Shown one piece after another: positions 1 to 6,716 of a stretch of DNA of 13,248 nt. The DNA comes from Bog-793 sp050010315. GTDB taxonomy: Bacteria > Actinomycetota > Acidimicrobiia > Acidimicrobiales > Bog-793. Under the pieces are notes generated by a model. It did not search any database. It worked only from the letters and a program-made list of their open reading frames with translations, and was not told the DNA's origin. The DNA is taken from NCBI GenBank assembly GCA_050010315.1, contig JBEKLG010000042.1:1-13248 (forward strand), written 5' to 3'. The position numbers and the translations under genes were made by a program. The first letter of the stretch is position 1, and each line of letters opens with the position of its first letter.

Positions 1-419
1 AGCAGCTCGCTGTGGTTGAGCTTCAAGATGAGCGGGATCTTGTGGGCATAGCGCCTCGAGATCATGCCGAGCACCCCGAGGGTGGTGGCAAAGCCGCTGC
101 ATTCGGCAGCAACGGCCAGCTCGGCGAGCTTCACGGGGTCGAAATAGACCGGGTTCTTGGCAAAGCTCGCCGCCCCCGAGTGCTCGATGCCCTGATCGAC
201 GGGGAGGATGGAGAGATAGCCCGTGCCAGAGAGGCGGCCGTGGTCAAAGAGCTGCTGCAGGTTGCGCAGGACCGCGATCGGCCGGTCGCTTGCGAGAAGG
301 ACGCGGTCGATGTAGTCCGGGCCGGGCAGGCTGAGCTGCTCGCGCTCGATCGTCTTGCACTCGTGGTCGAGGAGGAAATCCGCCTCGTCCCCGAGCACTT
401 CGCGGATGTCGATCCCCAC
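1..419 (-). CDS. fbaB: class I fructose-bisphosphate aldolase, FbaB type (5' part, runs off left edge)
   Basis: This enzyme cleaves fructose 1,6-bisphosphate to dihydroxyacetone phosphate and glyceraldehyde 3-phosphate in the cytoplasm by a Schiff-base mechanism. Only the first ~139 residues lie in the window. They follow the E. coli FbaB pattern closely: an N-terminal part containing PGPDYIDRV and AVLRNLQ, then GTGYLSILPVDQGIEHS (about residues 67-83), FAKNPVYFDP, and SRRYAHKIPLILKLNHSE near the edge. The catalytic Schiff-base lysine lies outside the window and was not seen. I chose the GTG at 419 because GAAGGAGA sits 6-7 bases upstream and the protein then begins at the usual family position (VGIDIREVLG). 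The gene lies downstream of the phosphofructokinase on the same strand, but 356 bases separate them. It may share that transcript or have its own promoter. Family assignment is firm; completeness cannot be judged. Confidence 0.9.
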   Translation of the reverse strand, partial: MGIDIREVLGDEADFLLDHECKTIEREQLSLPGPDYIDRVLLASDRPIAVLRNLQQLFDHGRLSGTGYLSILPVDQGIEHSGAASFAKNPVYFDPVKLAELAVAAECSGFATTLGVLGMISRRYAHKIPLILKLNHSEL

Positions 420-775
420 GGTGTTTCTCCTTCTATCGGCGCACTCAGTTGGGCGACTGCTGGAGCGGACGGTGCGGAGACGAACGCTCCCCGGATCTCA
501 CCATCCAGGTTCGCGCACGGCCTGCGGGCTTTCCAACCGGATCGCATCGCCTGGAGGCAACAGCTTGTCTACTCCCCCTTCAAACCCCCGGGAGCATTCG
601 ACCTCACTCCGGCCGATCCGGTCCCCTTGGATCCCGAAGAGCCGACGCCGCCACATCAGAAGAGCACGTCCGAGCAAAGGCACCTCGTCGTCACCTCCGT
701 CCTGTCGCCTCACGTAGGCAACCGAGCACCTCTCGGCTCGTCTCACCGGGCGACCGCGCCGCGAGCGCGACGAAC
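420..775. other. 356-base spacer between phosphofructokinase and aldolase genes
   Basis: No convincing gene was found. The minus-strand frame that overlaps the end of the phosphofructokinase gene (498-809) encodes an arginine-rich peptide with no recognisable motif and looks like a shadow. A modest hairpin can form at 722-736 (CCGAG, 5-base loop, CTCGG), without a T-tract. The 3' end of the spacer carries the aldolase ribosome binding site. The space is long for a co-transcribed pair, so it may hold a promoter or leader for the aldolase, but I recognise no riboswitch class. Confidence 0.4.
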
Positions 776-1825
776 TCAGTCGAAGAACGCCTGCGCGACG
801 GCGTACCACTCAGGTGGCACGGTCTTCAGCTCCGCCGTCGCCTCGTCCAGCGATACGACGACGATGTCATCGCCGCGCAGCGCCACCATCTGACCGAAGA
901 CGCCGTTGTGCGCGAGCTCTGCCGCTTTCAGGCCGAAACGCGTCGCGAGGATGCGGTCGCGCGGCGTGGGGGTACCTCCACGCTGGACGTAGCCGAGCAC
1001 GACCACTCGCGCCCTGAACCCCGTGCGCCGCTCGATCTCCCGCCCCAGCTCCTCACCCACACCGCCGAGGAGGACATGGCCGAAGTGGTCGGTCGTGGGC
1101 GCATCGTGGCCCACCAGCTGACTCTCACCGCTCTCGTATGAGAGCTCGTAGCCTTCGCTGACAACGACCATCGAGGAGGTCCTGCCGGATGCGTGACCTC
1201 GGCGCAGCTCTTCGCAGACTACTTCGACGGTCATCCGCCGCTCGGGGATCAGGACCAGGTCGGCGCCGCCTGCAATGCCGCTCATCAGCGCGATCCAACC
1301 GGCGTGACGGCCCATCACCTCGACGACCATGACTCGGTGGCGTGACTCGGCCGGCGTGCGCAGACGGTCTATCGCTTCGGTCGCGGTGCTCACCGCCGTG
1401 TCGAAGCCGAAGGTGTAATCGGTGCCGGAGAGGTCGTTGTCGATCGTCTTCGGCACGCCGACGATCGGGAACCCGTGCTCACGGTAGAGCCTTGCGGCCA
1501 CACCGAGCGTGTCCTCGCCGCCAATGGCGATGAGCGCGTCCAGCTCGCGCTCGTGTGCGTTCTGAAGCAGCTTCTCCACGCCGCCCTCGATCTTGTAGGG
1601 ATTTGTCCGGCTCGTGCCGATGATCGTGCCCCCGCGCTGGAGAATCTCGGAGACCTGGGCCGGACCGAGGTCGCAGAAGAGCCCGTCGACGAGTCCGCGC
1701 CAGCCGTCCAACACGCCGAGGCAATCCCAACCGGCGACGTCGGAGGCTCGTACGACCGCACGGATGACCGCATTCAGGCCGGGACAGTCGCCACCACCCG
1801 TCAGGATCCCGACCCTCTTCGGCAT
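776..1825 (-). CDS. pfp: 6-phosphofructokinase, pyrophosphate-dependent type (group III)
   Basis: This PfkA-superfamily enzyme of 349 residues phosphorylates fructose 6-phosphate to fructose 1,6-bisphosphate. Visible motifs are GGGDCPGLN at 10-18, GGEDTLG at 102-108, PKTIDNDL at 125-132 (catalytic Asp129), MGRHAGW at 171-177 and GYVQRGG near the C-terminus. ATP-dependent enzymes have Gly at the position of Asp105 and often Gly at Lys126. The Asp/Lys pair seen here is the known signature of pyrophosphate users such as Amycolatopsis methanolica Pfp, which predicts a reversible, PPi-driven reaction. The ATG at 1825 is preceded by GAGGAGG at good spacing. An in-frame extension to 2041 is possible but lacks family similarity. 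The aldolase of the next step lies downstream on the same strand. Cofactor choice is inferred from these two residues. The reading frame is intact and of family length. Confidence 0.93.
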   Translation of the reverse strand: MPKRVGILTGGGDCPGLNAVIRAVVRASDVAGWDCLGVLDGWRGLVDGLFCDLGPAQVSEILQRGGTIIGTSRTNPYKIEGGVEKLLQNAHERELDALIAIGGEDTLGVAARLYREHGFPIVGVPKTIDNDLSGTDYTFGFDTAVSTATEAIDRLRTPAESRHRVMVVEVMGRHAGWIALMSGIAGGADLVLIPERRMTVEVVCEELRRGHASGRTSSMVVVSEGYELSYESGESQLVGHDAPTTDHFGHVLLGGVGEELGREIERRTGFRARVVVLGYVQRGGTPTPRDRILATRFGLKAAELAHNGVFGQMVALRGDDIVVVSLDEATAELKTVPPEWYAVAQAFFD

Positions 1826-2101
1826 GGTGTCCTCCTCAGATCGTGCTTCCCGGCGGTTCGCCTCTGCAGCCACGCCGAGATCGTCGGCGGTTCCGCCAGG
1901 CACAACTGACAAGAGTAGTTGTCTCGTTCGAGGCCATGGCGAGGCGGGTGGCCCATTGCCCACACGCCGAAGATCGGGCGACTCGACGCCGGGACCGAGT
2001 TGTGTCGGGCACTGCAAACGTCTTCCATGGGTGTTGTGCACGTCATCGTCGGGGGTGTCCTTCCCGTCCTACAGCTCAATTGATCGGCAGCGCGATCTGT
2101 C
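1826..2101. promoter_or_regulatory. upstream region of the phosphofructokinase gene, with a short inverted repeat
   Basis: No gene is supported here. Just upstream of the ribosome binding site the region should hold the pfp promoter. An inverted repeat GACAA-6-TTGTC lies at 1908-1923. Read on the minus strand, its centre contains TACTCT, which fits a loose actinobacterial -10 (TANNNT), but I found no matching -35. The left arm of the decayed insertion sequence borders this region near 2100. Promoter and operator calls are weak. Confidence 0.25.
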
Positions 2102-2494
2102 TCAGCTGAGGTTGACACGAAGACCTACAAGCTGGGCCGCGTCAGCGGCGTCGATGCCGATGGTTATGAGCACGTCGGCTGCCCGGCCGGCCAGCTCACG
2201 GACCAACGGAAACCATTTTGGGAGCGCGTCCTTGGCGAAGCAGGCCGCGGCTCGCCGCAGGATCTCGTTCTCCATTTCCAAGCGGCGCTTGTCGCGCCGC
2301 AGCAGCACGATCTCCTGCCCTTGGACGTAGTCAGGCCGCCTCGGATCCCGTCGTCGACGTCAGCCGGGTGAATGCAGCGCCGGAGCGTCGACTCGGAGAC
2401 GTCGAAGGCGGCGGCCACTAGGGATCGCGATCGTCCCCGCCGCGCAACGGCGACCACGTCACGCATGAACTCGTGGGGGAACTTCTTCGGCATG
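2102..2494 (-). pseudogene. IS3-family transposase OrfA, frameshifted
   Basis: OrfA is the DNA-binding subunit of IS3-family transposases. The first frame starts with an ATG at 2494 and reads MPKKFPHEFMRDVVAVARR, followed by an HTH region (VAAAFDVSESTLRRCIH) and ADVDDG. After about codon 55 (near 2325-2335) the similarity jumps to another frame, which reads EIVLLRRDKRRLEMENEIL then RRAAACFAKDALPK. This is the leucine-zipper segment typical of OrfA. A net shift of one base (-1) near TCCAAGGGCAG would join the two. The second frame runs on with KWFPLVRELAG, which resembles the start of OrfB, then loses similarity and stops at 2102. IS3 elements use programmed -1 shifting, but normally at the orfA/orfB junction and not inside orfA, so I read this as decay. 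Confidence 0.75.
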
Positions 2495-2547
2495 GTGCCA
2501 TCCTTCCAGTGCGGATGACCCGCGCCATGAGGATGACCTGCCCCTCG

Positions 2548-2647
2548 TTTCGTTTGCGATTCTGTTGTTGAGTCCAGGCGGTTTGCTGTTGGACGAGGGA
2601 GCGTTCGAATTCGATCGGTGAGACGTAGCCGAGTGGCGGCGGCGACA
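2548..2647 (-). pseudogene. IS3-family transposase OrfB, C-terminal scrap
   Basis: Only the last ~35 residues of an OrfB-type integrase are visible. CRRRHS is in one frame and LGYVSPIEFERS in the next, which together match the RRHSALGYxSPxEFE ending of IS3-family OrfB. A small deletion of a few bases between CACTC and GGCTAC explains the frame change. No stop codon follows in the second frame before the putative terminal repeat. Upstream, the frame runs directly into an unrelated HTH gene fragment, so the rest of orfB, including the catalytic DDE residues, is gone. Confidence 0.6.
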
Positions 2648-2656
2648 TTTCTCAGC

Positions 2657-2889
2657 CCCGAGGGTGTGCCTGGAGCGGTCCAGGTCCGCACGGAAGCCGG
2701 GATGCTGGTTCACCAGCGGGTGACGTTCTCTCGGGTGACGCCAGCGATCTCAACAACTCGGGCGTGCGTGAAGCCGATCGCGAGGGCGTCTGCGGCGAGG
2801 GCCTGAGCAGGAGTCAAATCGACCAAGGCCGCCCGAAGTGTGTCGAACCGGGCCGCTTCCAGGACGTCGTCACGGCGCGTGCTTGGCAT
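2657..2889 (-). pseudogene. small helix-turn-helix protein, frameshifted and truncated
   Basis: The ATG at 2889 follows GAAGGAGC at good spacing. The frame gives MPSTRRDDVLEAARFDTLRA and so on, ending in an HTH-like segment (VVEIAGVTRENVTRW) at a TGA (2710-2712). In the -1 frame the sequence continues VNQHPGFRADLDRSR. The family pattern 'GVTRxxVxRW...HPxFRAxLxxxR' is common in phage-like or homeodomain-type HTH proteins. A single lost G in the TGG-TGA run would therefore restore one frame. After RSR the sequence passes into the IS3 orfB tail, which suggests the gene was truncated there by insertion or deletion. The function is unknown; a DNA-binding role is inferred from the HTH only. Confidence 0.5.
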
Positions 2890-3226
2890 TTGTATCGCTC
2901 CTTCTCGGCGATGATCGGTGACACGGCGCGGGCTGCTCATGGCTCCGCTCCTGGAACAAGGCTTCCCACTGCACCCTCCCAATCCATAGAGGGAGAAGCG
3001 CCCGAGTGACCTAGCCGATGGTGACCAGGACTTTCGTCTGCCGCGGCGGGCTGGTCGACCACGCTGCGCAGCTCATCGACCGCTCGAAACGACTCCTCCC
3101 GACGGTTCCAATCCGCAGTGGTTGGGGGTGCCCCGATCGGTGACGACGCGCTTTCGCGTAGGATCGGCAGGCAACCCCGCCCGTCCCGGGACATGCCGCC
3201 GAGGTGATCCAGGAACGAGCAAACAA
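2890..3226. other. spacer between HTH remnant and tRNA-Asp
   Basis: I see no supportable gene. The minus-strand open frame across this region (2937-3356) crosses the tRNA-Asp gene and takes its most familiar-looking peptide from the tRNA antisense, so it is not a protein gene. A perfect short hairpin, ACGCG-CTTT-CGCGT, lies at 3146-3159. It is followed by TAGGAT (3159-3164), which could serve as a -10 for tRNA-Asp, but no -35 at proper spacing is evident. Confidence 0.3.
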
Positions 3227-3301
3227 GGACCTGTGGTGCAGCCTGGAGTGCACGCTGGCCTGTCAAGCCGGAGGTCGCGGGTTCAAATCCCGTCAGGTCC
3301 G
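3227..3301 (+). tRNA. tRNA-Asp (anticodon GTC)
   Basis: The sequence folds as a 75-base cloverleaf. The acceptor stem is GGACCTG / CAGGTCC with discriminator G. The D stem is GTGC / GCAC with GG in the loop. The anticodon stem is CTGGC / GCCGG with loop CTGTCAA, giving anticodon GTC after the conserved T33. The variable loop is AGGTC and the T arm is GCGGG-TTCAAAT-CCCGT. The 3' CCA is not encoded. It stands 80 bases before tRNA-Phe on the same strand. Confidence 0.93.
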
Positions 3302-3381
3302 CCGAACAGCCACTTCGCCGACCGGTTTTCCCCAACGACCCGCGCTTCGGGCACAATGGACGTGCCGGCGACGGTCGGCAT

Positions 3382-3454
3382 GGTCGGGTAGCTCAGCTGG
3401 CAGAGCGCGCGCCTGAAAAGCGCGAGGTCACCGGATCGACGCCGGTCCCGACCA
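3382..3454 (+). tRNA. tRNA-Phe (anticodon GAA), with unusual A54
   Basis: The sequence folds as a 73-base cloverleaf. The acceptor stem is GGTCGGG / CCCGACC with discriminator A. The D stem is GCTC / GAGC. The anticodon stem is CGCGC / GCGCG with loop CTGAAAA (anticodon GAA). The T stem is ACCGG / CCGGT. The T loop reads ATCGACG, so the nearly invariant T54 is replaced by A, while T55, C56 and A58 are kept. CCA is not encoded. A possible promoter lies upstream, with CACAAT at 3352-3357 and a poor TTCCCC 18 bases before it. The gene ends 11 bases from the stop of the convergent purF. Confidence 0.92.
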
Positions 3455-3465
3455 CAAAGCTTGGG

Positions 3466-4944
3466 TCAAGATCTCGTGACCAGGCGATCGGACCCAGTCG
3501 ACGGCGCCGTGGCTCGGCGCGCCGATGCGGTCGCACCGGGCACGGTAGGTGGAACCGGCGTCGGGTACTCGCCCGTCAGACAGGCCGAGCAGAGTTCGGA
3601 CCCTGGGACGCCGATGCTCTCGAACAGACCTTCCAGCGAGAGATAAGCGACCGAGTCGGCGCCGAGCTTCGCGGCGATCGACTTCGGATCCGAGAAGGCG
3701 GCGAGCAACTCCTCCCGCACCGGAGTGTCGATCCCATAGAAGCAGGGCCAGCGGAAAGGCGGCGACGAGATCCTCAGGTGGATCTCCCGCGCCCCCGTCT
3801 CGCGCAGGACCCGCACGATCTGACTCGTCGTCGTGCCGCGCACGATGGAATCGTCGATCACGACGAGCCGCTTGCCCCCGATGCTCTCGCGCAGCGGGTT
3901 GAGCTTGCGCCGGACGTCGTCAAAGCGCGCTTCGGGCGTCGGGACAATGAACGTCCGCCCGATGTAGCGGTTCTTCACGAGCCCTTGCCCGAACGGGATT
4001 CCGCTGCGGCGGGCGAATCCCTCGGCAGCCGGGACGCCAGAATCCGGGACGCCCATCACGAGGTCGGCTTCGACGGGCGACTCGCTCGCCAGCCGCTCGC
4101 CCATCCTGCGACGTGCGGCGTGGACCTCCCAGCCGCAGAGCTCCGCGTCGGGTCGCGCAAAATAGACGAACTCGAACACGCACAGTCTCGGCGCGACGCG
4201 CGCCGGTGAGAACGGCCGGAGCGAGCGAACTCCGTCCTGTCCGATGATGACGAGCTCACCGGGTTCGATTTCGCGCACGAAGTCCGCACCCACGGTCGCG
4301 AGCGCGGGACTCTCGGAGGCGACGACCCAGCCCTCCCCGTCCGACTCGTCGAGACGGCCGAGGCACAGCGGACGGAAACCGTTGGGATCACGTGCCGCGT
4401 AGAGTCGGTCAACGTCGATGAGAGCGAGCGAGTACGCCCCTTCGAGTCGCGGCAACACCGAGCAGAGGGCCTTCTCGAGCCCATCTGGGATCGATCCTCC
4501 GTCGCCTTCGGGGAATGCCCGGTCGAGGAGCTCGCCGATGAGATCGCTGTCCGACGGCGTAAAGCCGGGGAGCATCCCCGCCTCGGATTCCAGTGTTGCG
4601 ACGTTCGTGAGATTCCCGTTGTGCCCGAGAGCGAAGCCAGCATCGCCGTGCGACCGGTAGACGGGTTGGGCATTGCGCCAGTTGCTCTTACCCATCGTCG
4701 AGTAACGAACTTGGCCGAGCCCGAGATGACCCTGCAACGAGTGGAGCGAGCGCGGTGTGAACACCGATGTCACAAGCCCCATGTCCTTCACGACGGTGAT
4801 CGTCTCGCCATCGCTCACCGCCATGCCGGCCGACTCCTGGCCGCGGTGCTGCAATGAGAACAGCCCGTCGAAGACGAGCGGAGCGACTTCGACCGAAGGC
4901 CCGTAGACCCCGAAAACGCCGCAGGCCTCCCTCACTGGTGCCAT
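3466..4944 (-). CDS. purF: amidophosphoribosyltransferase PurF
   Basis: This enzyme performs the first committed step of purine synthesis: PRPP plus glutamine gives 5-phosphoribosylamine, glutamate and PPi. At 492 residues it has the family's usual length. A seven-residue propeptide precedes Cys8 (CGVFGVYG), the N-terminal nucleophile of the glutaminase domain, which continues with LQHRGQESAGM (31-41) and GHNGNLTN (107-114). The phosphoribosyltransferase domain carries the PRPP loop VVIDDSIVRGTTT (361-373). Cys255, Cys401, Cys452 and Cys455 match the four ligands of the 4Fe-4S cluster in Bacillus subtilis-type enzymes. The last ~30 residues are a low-complexity Pro/Ala/Arg tail. The ATG at 4944 has only a weak ribosome binding site but gives the correct propeptide. 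The gene is divergent from the PHP gene, with 71 bases between starts, and convergent with tRNA-Phe. Confidence 0.97.
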   Translation of the reverse strand: MAPVREACGVFGVYGPSVEVAPLVFDGLFSLQHRGQESAGMAVSDGETITVVKDMGLVTSVFTPRSLHSLQGHLGLGQVRYSTMGKSNWRNAQPVYRSHGDAGFALGHNGNLTNVATLESEAGMLPGFTPSDSDLIGELLDRAFPEGDGGSIPDGLEKALCSVLPRLEGAYSLALIDVDRLYAARDPNGFRPLCLGRLDESDGEGWVVASESPALATVGADFVREIEPGELVIIGQDGVRSLRPFSPARVAPRLCVFEFVYFARPDAELCGWEVHAARRRMGERLASESPVEADLVMGVPDSGVPAAEGFARRSGIPFGQGLVKNRYIGRTFIVPTPEARFDDVRRKLNPLRESIGGKRLVVIDDSIVRGTTTSQIVRVLRETGAREIHLRISSPPFRWPCFYGIDTPVREELLAAFSDPKSIAAKLGADSVAYLSLEGLFESIGVPGSELCSACLTGEYPTPVPPTVPGATASARRATAPSTGSDRLVTRS

Positions 4945-5015
4945 TGTGCCATCCCGGAGTCGCCACCTCGTCCCCCTGCGTCACGAAACAGGTAGCCACC
5001 ACTACGGTTCTCGGC

Positions 5016-5852
5016 GTGGTCGATCTCCACACCCATTCAACGTGTTCGGACGGCAGCGAATCACCCGGACGTGTCGTCGAGCTCGCCGCCGCGACGGGTT
5101 GCACGGCGGTGTCGCTCACCGATCACGACGGGTTGTTCGGGATCGGCGAGGCCGCGCAGCGCGCCGACGAGGTCGGGATCCGTTTCGTCCCAGGCTGTGA
5201 GGTCTCCGGTACTTGCGACGCCGGGCCGTTGCACCTTCTCTGCTATTTCGCCACCGCTGGCCACAACCCGCTCGCCGACCTGCTCGCACGGCTGCGCGCC
5301 GACCGCGAGGTCCGCAATGCAGCAATCGCCCGGCACTTCGCCGACCTCGGCATCCCTCTTTCCTACGAGGAGGTCCGCTTCGAGGCCGGCGGGCCGGTCG
5401 TCGGCAGGCCGCACTTCGCCGCGGCGCTCGCGCACCGTGGGATCGTCAACTCGGTCGACGAGGCATTCGACCGCTTTCTCAAGATGGGCGCTCCCGCCTA
5501 CGTGCCACGGAGTTCGCCAGCGCCGTCGACGGTGATCGGAAGCGCACGCCGCTCCGGTGCCGTTGTCGTTCTCGCCCACCCCCTCTCGCTCGGGCTTTCC
5601 CCGGATCGGCTCGACGGGCTCGTGTCCGCCCTCGCCGCCGCCGGGCTCGCCGGGCTCGAAGCCCACTACGGCCACTACGACCCGGCGACCCGCCAGCATC
5701 TCGCCGGTCTCGCGCTGCGCCACGGTCTCGTCGCGACAGGAGGGTCAGACTTCCACGGGGCGTATCGGCCGGATAGCTCCGTCGGCAGCGGCACCGGCGA
5801 CCTCGCGGTTCCCGACGCCTGCCTCGACGAGCTCACCGAGAGGATCCGCTAG
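5016..5852 (+). CDS. PHP-domain phosphoesterase (3',5'-nucleoside bisphosphate phosphatase-like)
   Basis: This is a metal-dependent phosphoesterase of the polymerase-and-histidinol-phosphatase superfamily, 278 residues. The motifs are DLHTHS with His5 and His7, TDHD (35-38), Glu62 in GCEVSG, His73, AHP (His188) and GGSDFHG (Asp245, His247). The order and spacing match the YciV/RNase AM group, which removes the 3' phosphate from pAp-type nucleotides or trims short RNA. The exact substrate is inferred. The frame is open far upstream, but those codons overlap purF on the other strand. I chose the GTG at 5016 because the conserved DLHTHS begins two residues later. No ribosome binding site is visible. 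TACGGT at 5003-5008 lies seven bases before the GTG, which would fit a leaderless mRNA. Confidence 0.88.
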   Translation: MVDLHTHSTCSDGSESPGRVVELAAATGCTAVSLTDHDGLFGIGEAAQRADEVGIRFVPGCEVSGTCDAGPLHLLCYFATAGHNPLADLLARLRADREVRNAAIARHFADLGIPLSYEEVRFEAGGPVVGRPHFAAALAHRGIVNSVDEAFDRFLKMGAPAYVPRSSPAPSTVIGSARRSGAVVVLAHPLSLGLSPDRLDGLVSALAAAGLAGLEAHYGHYDPATRQHLAGLALRHGLVATGGSDFHGAYRPDSSVGSGTGDLAVPDACLDELTERIR

Positions 5853-5930
5853 ACGGGCGAGGCAGCACCCGGGGGATCCTCGCCGGGAGAGGCGACCCGG
5901 ACGGTCCAACATCCAGGGGTTCGCGGTTCG

Positions 5931-6716
5931 CTACGTCGACTTGTCGTAGTCCGATCCGGTCGACATCGGTGGTTCGATGCCCCAGCGGCGCATCCCCTCT
6001 TCCATGCGGGCGATGACGGTCCGCAGGACCGCGACGCGGGCGTAGTGCTTGCTCTCCGCCGCGACGAGCTCCCAGGGCGCATAGCTCTTGTCCGTCTTGT
6101 CGAGCATGTCCTCGACGGCCAGGACGTATGCGGCGCGCTTCGAGCGGTTCCGCCAGTCCTCCTCGGTCAACTTCCATTTCCGCAAAGGGTCCTCGCGGCG
6201 GGCTTCGAAACGGCGCTTCTGCTCGCCGTCGGAGATGTGGAGCCAGAACTTGACGAGCGTCATCCCCTCGTCGACGAGCCCGCGCTCGAAGGCGTTGATC
6301 TCGCCATAGGCACGTTCCCACTCGTCCGGTCTCGCGAGCTCCTCCACCCGTTCGACGAGCACCCGCCCGTACCACGACCGGTCGAAGACGCTCAGCTCTC
6401 CCCAGCCCGGGAGGCTCGCCCCGAAGCGCCACAGGAAATGGTGCCGCTTCTCCTCGTCCGAGGGGACCCCGAATTCAGCGACGGAGACGTGTCGAGGGTC
6501 GATGCGCGCGACCAGCCGTTTGATCGCGCCGCCCTTCCCCGACGCGTCCCATCCTTCGAAGATGACGCACAGCGGGGGACCGAGCTCGCCGCTCCCAAGC
6601 AGCCCGCCACACACGAGGCGCAAATGGAGCAGGCGCAACTGCAGCCGTTCGATTCTCTGTTCTGACTTCTCCCGTGTCAGTGAAGCGGAGAGGTCGATCT
6701 CATCAAGGCGTCCCAT
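5931..6716 (-). CDS. ppk2: polyphosphate kinase 2 family protein (polyphosphate:AMP phosphotransferase-like)
   Basis: PPK2 enzymes move phosphate between polyphosphate and nucleotides. The protein has 261 residues and one PPK2 domain. Walker A is GWDASGKGG at 55-63, followed by AIKRL, and Walker B is FDRSWYGR at 111-118. KFWLHIS and TEEDWRNR follow. This pattern (GWDAxGKGGAI, FDRSWYGRVLVERVE, EDWRNR) resembles the C-terminal domain of the two-domain Pseudomonas polyphosphate:AMP phosphotransferase, so AMP-to-ADP conversion is the best guess. The nucleotide preference cannot be read with certainty. The ATG at 6716 is supported by LDEIDLS near the N-terminus, as in relatives. It overlaps the end of the upstream permease gene by 40 bases, so the gene looks co-transcribed with the metal importer. 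A short hairpin at 5880-5895 lies between its stop and the convergent PHP gene. Confidence 0.93.
   Translation of the reverse strand: MGRLDEIDLSASLTREKSEQRIERLQLRLLHLRLVCGGLLGSGELGPPLCVIFEGWDASGKGGAIKRLVARIDPRHVSVAEFGVPSDEEKRHHFLWRFGASLPGWGELSVFDRSWYGRVLVERVEELARPDEWERAYGEINAFERGLVDEGMTLVKFWLHISDGEQKRRFEARREDPLRKWKLTEEDWRNRSKRAAYVLAVEDMLDKTDKSYAPWELVAAESKHYARVAVLRTVIARMEEGMRRWGIEPPMSTGSDYDKST

Larger units (their letters stand above)
2096..2650 (-). mobile_element. decayed IS3-family insertion sequence material (orfB tail followed by orfA head)
   Basis: Two fragments of IS3-family transposase genes lie on the same strand in the order orfB C-terminus, then orfA N-terminus. This is the reverse of their order within one element. 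A sequence resembling an IS3-type right terminal repeat (TGACCTGCCCCTCG on the plus strand) occurs at 2534-2547, right after the orfB tail. The octamer GGATGACC is repeated at 2513-2520 and 2531-2538, 18 bases apart. At the other end there is a perfect 10-base palindrome CTCAGCTGAG (2101-2110) flanked by TGT and TTGACA. Exact element ends and target duplications could not be defined. Most of orfB, including the DDE catalytic core, is absent, so the element should be inactive. Confidence 0.65.

Noticed and set aside
498..809. Arg-rich minus-strand frame filling the pfp-fbaB spacer
   Set aside because: It overlaps the end of the phosphofructokinase gene, has no motif and its composition is that of a shadow frame. 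A short internal GTG start could not be excluded but has no positive support.
12..893. Long plus-strand open frame over the aldolase and phosphofructokinase ends
   Set aside because: It lies antisense to two recognisable genes and has no family motifs. It is a GC-rich shadow frame.
2325..2340. Programmed ribosomal frameshift in the IS3 orfA
   Set aside because: IS3 programmed shifts occur at the orfA/orfB junction on A-rich slippery sites. This shift lies inside orfA without such a site, so decay is more likely.
3227..3301. tRNA-Asp as attachment site of a genomic island
   Set aside because: The decayed mobile material lies on the 5' side of the tRNA, no integrase gene is seen, and I found no second copy of the tRNA 3' end in the window.
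2937..3356. Minus-strand open frame containing GFEPATSGLTGQ
   Set aside because: This peptide is the antisense of the tRNA-Asp T arm and anticodon arm, a well-known spurious protein. The frame spans the whole tRNA gene.
5880..5895. Terminator between the PHP and PPK2 genes
   Set aside because: The hairpin TCGCC-6-GGCGA has only five base pairs and no T-tract. It could help termination but is not strong enough to list as a feature.
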